Positions 36,101 through 44,536 are shown, counted from the stretch's first letter. The stretch: DNA of 52,120 bases from an uncultured bacterium (GCA_902769585.1 CACXPT010000001.1:1-52120); one strand, 5' to 3'. Program-made: numbers and translations. Notes: a model not told the origin generated them from the letters alone.

Positions 36101-39100
36101 TGACGCTCGGAGATGTGGACATCAATTATTGCTTCAATTATTCTGAGGGCGAATGGGCGGGGCTCACCTGTCTTGGCGACGCCACGCTTGTCCTTGAGGG
36201 AACATACTCTAATCAATTGGGCATCAAGGGATTTGGCTATGGGTATCCCGGCATCTTCGTCCCGCGCGGCAAGACGCTGGCCATCCGCGGCGACGGCTAC
36301 CTTTACGTCGAGGGCCAAGATGGTGCGGCCGGCATCGGCAGCGGCAATAACGGCGATTGTGGCAACATCGAAATCAATGGCGGCTCGATTGACGCAAACG
36401 GTGGCTACAATGGGGCCGGCATCGGCAGTGGCGATTGTGGCGATTGTGGCGACATCACGATCAATGGCGGCACGATTCTCGCAAACGGTGCCGGAGGCGG
36501 GGCGGGTATTGGTAGCGGGACCGGTCTTACTGCCGGGGTCTACGGCCACCGAAACAGCATCTACATCAATGGAGGTGTTGTCGTCGCCACAGGTGGATCC
36601 TATGGTGGCGCTGGCATCGGTACCGGACATGAAGGCCACGTCATGTATGATTCCACCATCCAAATTCGCGGCGGCAATGTCACGGCGAACGGAGGAACAA
36701 ATGCGGCAGGCATCGGATGCGGTGAAGGCGGCCAGTGTAATGAAATAGACATTGGTGCCGGCATAACAACCGTCATCGCGCATCGCGGCACCGGAAGTGG
36801 CAGTAAGAATATCGGAGGAGAATGGGGGGGGCAGCCCGTTGCCGTAAACGTGGCGCCTGAGCTGCGCGACATGGAGACCGAAAACGAGAGGTACATCGAT
36901 ACCGTCGCCTGGGACGGCGATCTCGGCGGGCTTGCGGCGGGGTGGGACTACGCGGTGGCGACGAACGGCGCGACGATCCACGGCACGCTCGCCGCAAACG
37001 CGCTGCACAAGATCGGCATTTCCTCCGGCGCGACGGTGACGATATCGAACGCCATAATCAACGGCGTCGACAGATCCGACTGCAAATGGGCGGGCATCAC
37101 GTGCTACGGCGACGCGACGATAATCCTCGAAGGCGCGAGCCGCATCAGGGGATTCTATGCGAGCTTGCCTGGCATCTACGTTCCGCCGGGGTGCACGCTC
37201 ACGATCAAGGGTTCGGGTTCCCTCGACGCCAAGAGCAACGGATTTGCGCCCGGCATAGGCGGCGCGAGCTCCCTCGACTGCGGCAACATCAGGATCGAGG
37301 GCGGCGACATCCGGGCCACGGGCGGCCACTACTCGCCGGGCATCGGCAGCTGCGTGGACCGTACGTGCGGCTGGATAGACATCGAGAAGACGGTCCTGCG
37401 CGTCATCGCGGAGCACGGCTCGAACTGCGAGAACAACATCGGCTATGGTGGCGGCTATGGCGGCGGCGGCGGTGAAGTCACCGTCAGGCCGGGGCTTTCC
37501 GACGTGACGACCTGGGACGGCAGCAGGCGCACGATCCAGTGGGACGGCGACCTCGGAACGCTCGACTTCGACGCCGTGGCGTTCGGCGGGACCGTCATCC
37601 ACGGCACGCTCGCCTCGGCGCGCAAGGTGAGCATCGCGGACGGCGCATTCGTCACCGTCTCGAACGCGAACATCGAGGCGGAGAACGCGGGGCGGAACGA
37701 CAATCTCAAATGGGCCGGCCTCACATGCCTCGGCGACGCGACGATCACCATCAAGGGCGAAAACACCATCCAGGGCTTCTACGAGGACTATCCCGGAATC
37801 TTCGTTCCGAAATACAAGACGCTGACGATAAATGGCGACGGCGTTCTGACCGCGCGCGGTAGCGTGGGCACGAGCGGCGACAGATGGTCCGCCGGCATCG
37901 GCGGCGGCTACAACATCCCCTGCGGCAGCATTGCCGTGATGGGGGGTACGATCTACGCGACGGGCGGCAGATACGCCGCCGGCATCGGCGGCGGATCGGG
38001 CGGCGACTGCGGTTCGATCCGCATCGGCGCGGGCATTTCGCGCGTCGAGGCGACGTGCCACGCCTCCTGCTCGACGCCGATAGGCAAGGGCGGCAGCAGC
38101 TCGTCGGTTGCCAACGTCACCGTGGCGGATGGGCTTGACGACGACAAGAAGAGCCCGACGCGCACGATCGTCTCCTGGTGGGACGGCAATCTCGCGAACG
38201 TTGTCGGCGACATGGACGTGCCTGACGGAATGACGCTCTACGGCACCCTCCGCGAAAGCTACAAGCTGACGATCGAGGACGGCGCGCACATAACGCTCAA
38301 CAACGCGAACATCAACGACATGGGCACGCTCTCCGGTTCATGGGCCGCCCTAACCTGCGCGGGCAGTGCGGGAATCACGCTCAAGGGCGTAAGCACGGTC
38401 GAAGGTTTTTCCGAAAACTATCCCGGAATCTACGTCCCGCCGGGCAATGAGCTCATGATCCAAGGCGACGGAACGCTTGAATCGACCGGAGGATCCTCGG
38501 CGGCTGGCATCGGGGCCGGGGTGAACCAGGACTGCGGCGCCATACTGATAGAAGACGGAACGATATACGCGCACGGCGGCAGCCAATCGGCCGGCATCGG
38601 CGGAACGAGCACGGGGAACTGCGAATTCATCGGCATCTATGGCGGCGAGATCGAAGCCAACGGCGGTGCAGGCGGCGCGGGCGTCGGCGGCGGCGGAAGC
38701 GGCGAGTGCGGTCCCATAGAAATCGGCGGTGCCGTAATCCTCTACGCCGTAGGCAGCGGGATTGGCCCGTCGGGCATCGGCTCGGGCACCAGAGGAGCTT
38801 GCGAGGGCGTCGTTATCTATGGCGATGCCGATGTCACTGCGACTGGCTCCAGCAATGGCGCAGGCATCGGTTCGGGACTGGAAGGGAGTTGCGGCTACGT
38901 CGAGATATCCGGCGGCAATGTCAACGCGACGGGCGGCCAGTACGCCGCCGGCATCGGCGCTGGCAGAAGCGGCACCTGCGATGACGTCACCATTGCCCGC
39001 GGGATCACGAAAGTCCAAGCCACGTGCGGCACTTCGGGCACCCCGATCAGCGCAGATGCCGTCAGCGTCAGAGACGGATTGCTGGACGACAACGGCACTC

Positions 39101-41988
39101 CGACGCGTACGATAATGGGCTGGAACGGGGACCTCTCCATGCTCACGCGCGACGTCACGGTTCCTACCGGCATGACGATCTACGGCACGCTCGGCGAAAA
39201 GTGCAAGGTGTCCATCGCCGCCGGCGCGAAGGTTACCGTCTCGAACGCGACGATCATGGTCGATGGCGTGAACAGTGATAGCTATAGTTGGGCGGGTCTC
39301 ACGTGCCTTGGCAACGCGGAGATCACGCTTAAGGGCGAGAGCCAAATCCGCGGATTCTACGAGGACTATCCCGGCATCTATGTCCCAAGAAGCAGTACGC
39401 TGACGATAAAGGGCGAAGGTGAGTTGACGGCAAGGAGCAACGGCTGGGGCGCCGGCATCGGCGGCGGATACACAAACGCCTGCGGCAGCGTTTCCATCTT
39501 GGGCGGCACGATAATTGCGTATGGCGGCAATTCTGCGGCGGGCATCGGCGGCGGGAACAACGTCGCCTGCGAGGATATCTACATCGGCGGCGGCGACGTC
39601 ACTGCGTATGGCGGACAAAACGCGGCGGGCATCGGCAGCGGCTACGGGGCCGATGCGAGCTGCGATTCCATTGACATCGAAGGGAAGGTAAGGGTCGTTG
39701 CCACGCGCGGCAGTGGAGCGTCGAATGCCATCGGTGCGGGCGTTGGAGCTACATGCTACAATGGACCGACGGTCTCTTCCACGCTCTATGACGACCTTGG
39801 CGCCCCGACGCGCACGATCACGGTCTGGAACGGCGACCTTTCGCTGGTCAACAGGAACATCACCGTCCTCAGCGGCACGAAGATGTACGGCACGCTCGGC
39901 GGCCCGTACGAGGTTACCATCGCCGCCGGCGCGAAGGTGACCGTCTCGAACGCGACGATCATGGTCGCTGGCGGAAACAGCTCTGACTATAAGTGGGCGG
40001 GCCTCAACTGCTCCGGCGGCGCCGAGCTCACGCTTGAGGGCGAGAACAGAATCTGCGGATTCTACGACGAGTATCCCGGCATCTACGTTCCGGATGGAGC
40101 CACGCTGACCATAAAGGGCGGCGGGTCGCTCGAGGCGTCCAGCAACGGCTGGGGCGCGGGCATAGGCGGCGGATATGAGATTGGCTGCGGCAACATTGTC
40201 ATCGACGGCGGCGTCATCACCGCGACGGGCGGAAACCGCGCGTCCGGCATCGGCGCCGGCCAGAATGCGAGCTGCGGCGACATCACGATCAACGACGGCG
40301 CAATAGTCGCCGCCGGCGGCGACCATGCTCCAGGCATCGGTGCCGGAATGTCCGGTGTTTGCGGCGACATCGCGATCACGGGCGGCCAGGTCACGGCGAC
40401 GGGCGGCTACGGCGCGGCCGGCATCGGCACTGGAGACTACACGAGCCGATGCGGCGACATCACGATAACGGGCGGAAGCGTCACGGCGACGGGCGGATTC
40501 AGGGGTGCCGGCATCGGCTGTGCCGACAACTCCAGCCGCTGCGGCAAAATCACCATCGGCGCGGACATCGTCCGCGTAGTCGCGACGCGCGGCGGCGAAG
40601 GCGCCGAGCCGATCGGCAAGGGCGCCGGCGACGCCGCGTCCTGCGGCACGATAACGGTCGCCAATGGCCTGCCGGACGACAACGGCAACCCGACGCGCAC
40701 AATCTACCAGAGATGGGACGGCAACCTTGCGGCGCTGACGGCCCACGTGACGGCGCAGGACGGCACGGTCATCTACGGCACGCTCGCCGGCAACTACAAG
40801 GTGTCGATCGCCGCCGGCGCGACGGTGACGCTCTCCAATGCCGTGATCAACGGCACGAACAGCTCCAGCTACAAGTGGGCGGGGCTCACCTGCCTCGGAC
40901 GCGCGGAGATCGTCCTTGCGTCGGGCAGTGAGAACATCGTCAGGGGGTTCTACAAGGACTATCCAGGCATCTACGTCCCCGCAAACCCACATAACTCGCA
41001 GCTGACCATCAGCGGAAAGGGATCGCTTGATGCGTCCAGCAACGGCTACGGCGCGGGCATCGGCGGCGGCATGTTGTTGGACAGCGGACACATCGTCATC
41101 AACGGCGGTGTCATCACCGCGACGGGCGGCTCCCATAGCGCGGGCATCGGCGGCGGCGCTTCGGAGGAATGCGGCGGGGTAGGCATCTACGGCGGTACCG
41201 TAACAGCCACGGGCGGCGATATGGCGGCCGGCATCGGCACAGGCAGTACGGGCGGCAGCGGCTATGCGAACGGCGGTGTCGTTATCATCTCCGGCGGCAT
41301 CGTAACAGCCACGGGCGGCTCCATGGGCGCCGGCATCGGTAGCGGCTGTTATGCGAATTTCGGAAACATAACCATCACCGGCGGCATCGTAATAGCCACG
41401 GGCGGTGACGACGCGGCGGGCATCGGTTGCGGCAGCGTCAACAGCAGCTGCGGCAACATCGGCATCGGTGCGAAAATCGTCCGCGTCGTCGCAACGCGCG
41501 GCGGCGAAGACGCCGAGCCGATCGGCATAGGCGGCGGCGACGAAGCGTCCTGCGGCACGGTCACGGTCGATTCGAGCCTGGCCGACACGACCAGCGCCGA
41601 CGAAAATACGCGCACGATCACAAGAGGCGGCTCGGTCGTCGCTGCCGGCTATCCGGCATGGGCAGGCAATAACGGCGTGTCGGGCGCGTGGGACGAGGTT
41701 GACGCGAACGGCGTCGCCAACGTGTTCCGCTATGCGTTCGACAAGCCGACGGGCGCGTTCACCGATCCGGTGCTCCTCGACATCGCGTTCAACGAGCAGG
41801 GCAAGGCGGTCATTTTGACGCCGCCGCTCGTGAACACGGACGGCTTCACCTTCACGATCGAGGCCACGGACAACGTGGACGGCACGGGGAACGCCGCGTC
41901 GTATCCGCTGGACGCCTCCGGCGAGACGCTGATCGACGAGACCGGCAAGACCACGCGCTTCTTCCGCCTGAAGGCAGCGGAGCAGTAG
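33115..41988 (+). CDS. Giant secreted tandem-repeat beta-solenoid protein (2957 aa)
   Basis: Paralogue of the preceding gene, with the same signal peptide type (KKLLATIVVAVCAAFTASA) and eleven tandem units of about 205-315 residues. The unit order matches (DGDLATVTRN, GAVIHGTLSG, NYKISIAAGATV, WAGLTCNGDATI, VKGFYDG, IYVPQGSTLTI, then AGIGGG/CGNI rungs). Units 5, 8, 10 and 11 carry extra rungs. Units 1 and 2 are nearly identical at the DNA level, a recent duplication. Unit openings are degenerate in units 2, 3 and 5 (FFDGDL, LLDIDL, LLDGDF), losing the Trp. The C-terminal 115 residues (YPAWAGNNGVSGAWDEVDAN to FFRLKAAEQ) match the first giant protein. It is presumably an extracellular fibre; no enzymatic motif is seen. 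Confidence 0.85.
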   Translation: MKKLLATIVVAVCAAFTASAAKIDLSTVTANKTLANGDVAYGTLGANVKVSIAVGATVTISNAVINGVDNSNYNWAGITCNGNATIIVKGVNTVKGFYDVKPGIHVPWGSTLTILGDGRLTASSNGSGAGIGGGFDLDCGNIVISNATVTATGRDPSAGIGGGGFSACGSITIGGSATVTATGGAWAAGIGGGSQGSCGTVRIAGGTVTATATGSSTYASGIGCGDDGTCTRVEISNGITLVTATGGESGSPIYGSASDSISPDLVDTVSGNTRTLTGASFFDGDLATVTRNVAAQDGAVIHGTLSGNYKISIAAGATVMLANAAINGVNNSSCNWAGLTCNGDATIIVKGVNTVKGFYDGNPGIYVPQGSTLTILGDGRLTANNNGHAAGIGGGYNLACGNIVISNATVIATGRDTSAGIGGGGGSACGSITIGGSATVTATGGAWAAGIGGGSQGSCGTVRIAGGTVAATATGSSTYASGIGRGDDGTCTRVEISNGITRVTATGGESGGSPIYGSESDYISPDLENTVSGNTRTLKGVSLLDIDLATVTRDVTALDGAVIYGTLSGKYKVSIAAGATVTLRGGTILVDGVENDTSCKWAGINCLGDATIVLEGNNDVRGFHRDYPGIHVPQGSTLTIKGSGSLAASSNGFGTGIGGGYNIPCGSIDIQSGYIDAEGGSGAAAIGGGGGENASCGNIRIRAGVARVRADVVDEYGNPWPIGPGAYGNGGNVTVDPGTKSTQESLMGDILRRTITWGGNLSLITTDVTALSGTVITGTLNMPCKVSIADGATVTVFNAVINGYDSAENRYAGLTCLGSATINLKGGNTVRGFHHDYPGIYVPAGNLLTLQGTGILSAYSNGSGAGIGGGYGIDCGEVAIDGGTITAVGGYAAAGIGGGSGALCGMIRVNSEAVRVVATSGPNCANPIGKGTGGTGGAVSVDSTFIDRTAGSTRTIVNKRVNLALLDGDFIAENGMTLYGVLQGAYKISIADGATVTLGDVDINYCFNYSEGEWAGLTCLGDATLVLEGTYSNQLGIKGFGYGYPGIFVPRGKTLAIRGDGYLYVEGQDGAAGIGSGNNGDCGNIEINGGSIDANGGYNGAGIGSGDCGDCGDITINGGTILANGAGGGAGIGSGTGLTAGVYGHRNSIYINGGVVVATGGSYGGAGIGTGHEGHVMYDSTIQIRGGNVTANGGTNAAGIGCGEGGQCNEIDIGAGITTVIAHRGTGSGSKNIGGEWGGQPVAVNVAPELRDMETENERYIDTVAWDGDLGGLAAGWDYAVATNGATIHGTLAANALHKIGISSGATVTISNAIINGVDRSDCKWAGITCYGDATIILEGASRIRGFYASLPGIYVPPGCTLTIKGSGSLDAKSNGFAPGIGGASSLDCGNIRIEGGDIRATGGHYSPGIGSCVDRTCGWIDIEKTVLRVIAEHGSNCENNIGYGGGYGGGGGEVTVRPGLSDVTTWDGSRRTIQWDGDLGTLDFDAVAFGGTVIHGTLASARKVSIADGAFVTVSNANIEAENAGRNDNLKWAGLTCLGDATITIKGENTIQGFYEDYPGIFVPKYKTLTINGDGVLTARGSVGTSGDRWSAGIGGGYNIPCGSIAVMGGTIYATGGRYAAGIGGGSGGDCGSIRIGAGISRVEATCHASCSTPIGKGGSSSSVANVTVADGLDDDKKSPTRTIVSWWDGNLANVVGDMDVPDGMTLYGTLRESYKLTIEDGAHITLNNANINDMGTLSGSWAALTCAGSAGITLKGVSTVEGFSENYPGIYVPPGNELMIQGDGTLESTGGSSAAGIGAGVNQDCGAILIEDGTIYAHGGSQSAGIGGTSTGNCEFIGIYGGEIEANGGAGGAGVGGGGSGECGPIEIGGAVILYAVGSGIGPSGIGSGTRGACEGVVIYGDADVTATGSSNGAGIGSGLEGSCGYVEISGGNVNATGGQYAAGIGAGRSGTCDDVTIARGITKVQATCGTSGTPISADAVSVRDGLLDDNGTPTRTIMGWNGDLSMLTRDVTVPTGMTIYGTLGEKCKVSIAAGAKVTVSNATIMVDGVNSDSYSWAGLTCLGNAEITLKGESQIRGFYEDYPGIYVPRSSTLTIKGEGELTARSNGWGAGIGGGYTNACGSVSILGGTIIAYGGNSAAGIGGGNNVACEDIYIGGGDVTAYGGQNAAGIGSGYGADASCDSIDIEGKVRVVATRGSGASNAIGAGVGATCYNGPTVSSTLYDDLGAPTRTITVWNGDLSLVNRNITVLSGTKMYGTLGGPYEVTIAAGAKVTVSNATIMVAGGNSSDYKWAGLNCSGGAELTLEGENRICGFYDEYPGIYVPDGATLTIKGGGSLEASSNGWGAGIGGGYEIGCGNIVIDGGVITATGGNRASGIGAGQNASCGDITINDGAIVAAGGDHAPGIGAGMSGVCGDIAITGGQVTATGGYGAAGIGTGDYTSRCGDITITGGSVTATGGFRGAGIGCADNSSRCGKITIGADIVRVVATRGGEGAEPIGKGAGDAASCGTITVANGLPDDNGNPTRTIYQRWDGNLAALTAHVTAQDGTVIYGTLAGNYKVSIAAGATVTLSNAVINGTNSSSYKWAGLTCLGRAEIVLASGSENIVRGFYKDYPGIYVPANPHNSQLTISGKGSLDASSNGYGAGIGGGMLLDSGHIVINGGVITATGGSHSAGIGGGASEECGGVGIYGGTVTATGGDMAAGIGTGSTGGSGYANGGVVIISGGIVTATGGSMGAGIGSGCYANFGNITITGGIVIATGGDDAAGIGCGSVNSSCGNIGIGAKIVRVVATRGGEDAEPIGIGGGDEASCGTVTVDSSLADTTSADENTRTITRGGSVVAAGYPAWAGNNGVSGAWDEVDANGVANVFRYAFDKPTGAFTDPVLLDIAFNEQGKAVILTPPLVNTDGFTFTIEATDNVDGTGNAASYPLDASGETLIDETGKTTRFFRLKAAEQ
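33313..34700 (+). repeat. Recent direct duplication (783-nt offset) within the second giant gene
   Basis: The stretch from about 33300 to 33895 recurs from about 34080 to 34685. Landmarks such as the GTCAAGGGCTTCTACGAC word lie 783 bases apart (261 codons) early in the repeat, growing by 3 bases later where one codon was gained (SGSP versus SGGSP). Differences are scattered single bases. Confidence 0.85.
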
Positions 41989-42023
41989 CGAGTCCGCGAG
42001 CCGCCGCTTCCGCTTTCACGACC

Positions 42024-42053
42024 TTGCACGCGCAGGGGAGGGTTTGGTATAAT
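42024..42053 (+). promoter_or_regulatory. Strong promoter before the ATPase remnant and sugar symporter
   Basis: TTGCAC (42024-42029), an 18-bp spacer and extended -10 TGG plus consensus TATAAT (42045-42053). The ATG of the remnant ORF follows after 8 bases, another leaderless geometry. Confidence 0.75.
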
Positions 42054-42061
42054 CTGCGGCA

Positions 42062-42154
42062 ATGAACAACGGCAGCCTAAAGATTCCCTACGGTTTGAGC
42101 GACTTCAATCGCCTCAGGCGCGAGGGATTCTATTTCGTCGACAAGTCCGCGTAA
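42062..42154 (+). pseudogene. N-terminal remnant of an AAA-ATPase-like (PF09820-type) gene
   Basis: The 30-codon ORF reads MNNGSLKIPYGLSDFNRLRR and continues EGFYFVDKSA before TAA. This is the characteristic N-terminus of the AAA-ATPase-like plus PD-(D/E)XK family common in gut bacteria (PYGxSDF...YFVDKT). The rest (P-loop and nuclease domain) is gone; a new gene starts 8 bases later. It may still be translated as a leader peptide for the downstream symporter gene. It is not the missing N-terminus of the 24618 gene, which belongs to a differently starting family. Confidence 0.75.
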
Positions 42155-42161
42155 TGGCACA

Positions 42162-43643
42162 ATGGCGGTCATGATGCGTCGACAGGGCCATAGACTTCCA
42201 GTTTTCGGATTCGGTGCGGGCGATTTCGCGCAGAACATCGTCTTCACGGCGGTCAGCGCGTATCTGCTGTTCTTCTACACCGACGTCTTCGGCCTCGCGC
42301 CGCCGACAGCGGCGACGATGTTTATCGTCGCTCAGTTCGTGGACGTGTTCTGGAATCCGTTCGTCGGCGCGTTCATTGACAAGCGCGATCCGCCGTGGGG
42401 CAAGTACCGCACCTACCTCGTCTGGGCGGGGCTTCCGCTGGCGGCCTTTTCCGTGCTGTGCTTCTGGAATCCGTTTGGCGGCGGTGCCTCCGCGTGGAAG
42501 ACGGTTTATGCGTATGCGACGTACATCGGCTTCACGCTGCTCTTCTCGCTCGTGAACGTCGCGTACGGCGCGCTCAGCGCCTCGTTGACCCGTGACACGG
42601 ACGAGATTACGGTTCTCACCTCCGTGAGGATCTTCATGGCGAACGCAGGCTGCCTCGTGGCGTTGGCGGGCGTGCCGCTGCTCGTCGGCGCGCTCGGCGG
42701 CGTCTCAAGTGGCGACGCCCTGCCGGCGGCGGTCGCGGGGCGACACGCCCTACCGTGGCGGATGGCGCTTTTCATGGGGTGCGGGATGCTGCCGTCGTTC
42801 GTCTTCATGCCGTTTCTGCCGACATTGAGGAGGCTTCTCGGGAAGAAGGGCCTTTTCTTTGCCTTTGCGCCCGTCGCAGTCGCCGGGATGGCCGCGCTCT
42901 ACGTGCTGAGCCGCGCGGGAGGGACGCGCTCCTGCGCGTCCGTTTGGATTTACGCCGCTCAGTTCGTCAAGGCGACAGGCCTCATCGTGGCGACAGGCTA
43001 CATGTGGGCGCTCGTTCCGGAGGTGATCTCCTATTCGGAACATCGCACGGGCAAGCGCATCTCGGGGATCGTGAACGCCATCATGGGCGTCTTCTTCAGA
43101 ATCGGCATGGCCATAGGCCGGATCGTGCCCAGCATGGTGCTCGCCTGGACGGGCTACTGCACTGCCTCGGGAGGGACGCGCTCCTGCGCGTCCGCAGACG
43201 CCCTCCCGACCGCGCCCGACGCTTGGCTGTGGGCGATGGCCGTCTTCGCGCTCGTCGCAGGCGTCTGCCTCGTGTTCTCCTTCACCCAGACGAAGGAGCG
43301 CGTGGTGATGGCCGCCTCGGCAACGGCGCAGGTGAAAATGTGCGACCTCTGGCGGGAGTTCCGCCAGAATGCGCCCCTGAGGCTCCTCGCGCTGTTCTTC
43401 GTAATCGCCTTCGCGATGATGTCCATCGGCAACGCCGCCGGCGCGTATTTCATGAACGATCTCGAGGCGCAGGCGCCGCTTGCGCAGGAGGGAATCCGCT
43501 GGCTCGTGTGCGTGATCCCGGCCATCCTCATGGCCGCCGCCACGGCCGTCATCGCACGCTATCCGCTGACGGACGGGATGGTGGACCAAATGAACCGCGA
43601 GATTGAAGGGCGCCTGCAAGATCGAAGTTTTCGAATGCCATGA
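42162..43643 (+). CDS. GPH/MFS-type sugar:cation symporter with embedded palindromes
   Basis: A 493-residue inner-membrane protein of the glycoside-pentoside-hexuronide:cation symporter group (FGFGAGDFAQNIVFTAVSAY, TDVFGLAPPTAATMF, DVFWNPFVGAFIDKRDPPWG, GKYRTYLVWAG, SASLTRDTDEITVLTSVRIF). About 12 hydrophobic helices are expected. It probably takes up oligosaccharides or uronides released by the secreted enzymes. Two identical GGTRSCAS insertions (residues 253-260 and 337-344) and a third (about residues 189-198) are encoded by REP-like palindromes and fall in loops between helices. ATGs at 42171 and 42174 are alternative starts. It overlaps the DUF2235 gene by 4 bases (ATGA). Confidence 0.85.
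   Translation: MAVMMRRQGHRLPVFGFGAGDFAQNIVFTAVSAYLLFFYTDVFGLAPPTAATMFIVAQFVDVFWNPFVGAFIDKRDPPWGKYRTYLVWAGLPLAAFSVLCFWNPFGGGASAWKTVYAYATYIGFTLLFSLVNVAYGALSASLTRDTDEITVLTSVRIFMANAGCLVALAGVPLLVGALGGVSSGDALPAAVAGRHALPWRMALFMGCGMLPSFVFMPFLPTLRRLLGKKGLFFAFAPVAVAGMAALYVLSRAGGTRSCASVWIYAAQFVKATGLIVATGYMWALVPEVISYSEHRTGKRISGIVNAIMGVFFRIGMAIGRIVPSMVLAWTGYCTASGGTRSCASADALPTAPDAWLWAMAVFALVAGVCLVFSFTQTKERVVMAASATAQVKMCDLWREFRQNAPLRLLALFFVIAFAMMSIGNAAGAYFMNDLEAQAPLAQEGIRWLVCVIPAILMAAATAVIARYPLTDGMVDQMNREIEGRLQDRSFRMP
42711..42754 (-). repeat. Imperfect REP-like palindrome with a half-element, in the symporter gene
   Basis: The minus-strand element 42728-42754 has head GGTAG and arms like those at 21851-21876, but with one extra A in one arm. 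A degenerate half-copy (42711-42725) precedes it. It looks like a hybrid or decaying element. Confidence 0.7.
42918..42941 (+). repeat. REP-like palindrome, GGAG-head, symporter loop
   Basis: Same 24 bases as at 22121-22144 (stem GGACGCGC, loop TCCT), read in the same frame as GGTRSCAS, after the helix ending AALYVLSRA. Confidence 0.9.
43170..43193 (+). repeat. REP-like palindrome, GGAG-head, second symporter loop
   Basis: A third identical copy, again read as GGTRSCAS, between the helix GRIVPSMVLAWTGYC and the helix WLWAMAVFALVAG. Confidence 0.9.
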
Positions 43644-44410
43644 ATATCTGTCTCTTCTTTGAGGGCACCGGACAGGGCGTCGAGGGGCGCATCACGAACG
43701 TGACGCGCCTGCGCGACCTTTGCGCGGAGGACGACCGGCAGCGGCTCCATGTCGAGTCCGGCCCGGGGACGCGCTTCGGATCGTATGTCGGCGGACGGTT
43801 CGCCGGAATCGGATGGCAGGGGATATTCCGCTCCGCCCGCCGGTGGTTTGAGGCGAACTACGAATCTCTTCCGCAGGACGGCGTGGGGACCTCCGTGTTT
43901 CTTTTCGGCTTTTCCCGCGGGGCGCTCCTCGCGCGGCATTTTGCCGCATGGCTCGACAAGCTCGGAATCGGGGTGGCGTATCTCGGCCTGTGGGACACGG
44001 TGGACGCTACGATCGGGCTCGATGTCGCCGAGGAGTGTCCGAAGAACGTGAAAAAGGCGCGCCATGCCGTGTCGCGCGACGAGACGAGGAGGTTCTTTCG
44101 GTACGTGCGGCTCGCGGGGGAGCGTGAGCGCGTCACGGAGATGCTGTTCCCGGGCAGCCACAGCGACGTCGGCGGGCTTTACGACGACAACCACCTTGTC
44201 GCGGATCTCGCGCTTGCGTGGATCGCGGCCGGGGCGACGCGCGAAGGGTTGAGGCTGCGGCGCGGCGTGCGCCTCCGCCAGACGCTCGACACGTCCGCCG
44301 TCGTCCTTCACGATTCGCATGACGAGGCGTCCAACCTCTGGGGCGCGTTCGACCGCGTCCGCCGCGACCTGCACCGCATCCGCCTGCACTTCGCCTGCAA
44401 GGGCCTCTGA
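43640..44410 (+). CDS. DUF2235-type alpha/beta hydrolase (Tle1-like)
   Basis: A 256-residue protein matching the DUF2235/T6SS phospholipase Tle1-like fold. It has an N-terminal CLFFEGTGQG (family FDGTxN), a GxSxG nucleophile GFSRG (Ser92), an Asp in GLWDTVD (Asp119) and a His in PGSHSDVGG (His174), giving a plausible Ser-Asp-His triad. No signal peptide. Family members include type VI secretion lipase effectors, but no T6SS gene is nearby. Translational coupling with a sugar symporter (ATGA) instead suggests a cytoplasmic esterase acting on an imported substrate (inference). At 256 residues it is on the short side. Confidence 0.75.
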   Translation: MNICLFFEGTGQGVEGRITNVTRLRDLCAEDDRQRLHVESGPGTRFGSYVGGRFAGIGWQGIFRSARRWFEANYESLPQDGVGTSVFLFGFSRGALLARHFAAWLDKLGIGVAYLGLWDTVDATIGLDVAEECPKNVKKARHAVSRDETRRFFRYVRLAGERERVTEMLFPGSHSDVGGLYDDNHLVADLALAWIAAGATREGLRLRRGVRLRQTLDTSAVVLHDSHDEASNLWGAFDRVRRDLHRIRLHFACKGL

Positions 44411-44411
44411 A

Positions 44412-44520
44412 AATGTTGCCAGTATCCAATGTTGCCAATGTTCAATTGCCAATGCTCAATTGGTAACTGGCAACATTGGTAACTGGCAACACTTCCACAT
44501 TGGCAACATTCTCCATTTTG
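44412..44520. repeat. Inverted and direct repeats of an AATGTTGCCA word
   Basis: Arm 44414-44437 and arm 44468-44491 are 24-base complements with two mismatches. Between them CAATTG...CAATTG (44443-44462) forms another small inverted repeat, and a further TGGCAACATT follows at 44500-44509. The region is strikingly A/T-richer than its surroundings. Confidence 0.75.
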
Positions 44521-44536
44521 CCCACTTTGCCGAAAA

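Noticed and set aside
42062..42154. The 42062 stump as the missing N-terminus of the 24618 ATPase
   Set aside because: The stump has the PYGLSDF...YFVDKS opening of one ATPase family, whereas the P-loop and FLRQLRDGYVNRD context at 24618 belong to another family with a different N-terminus.
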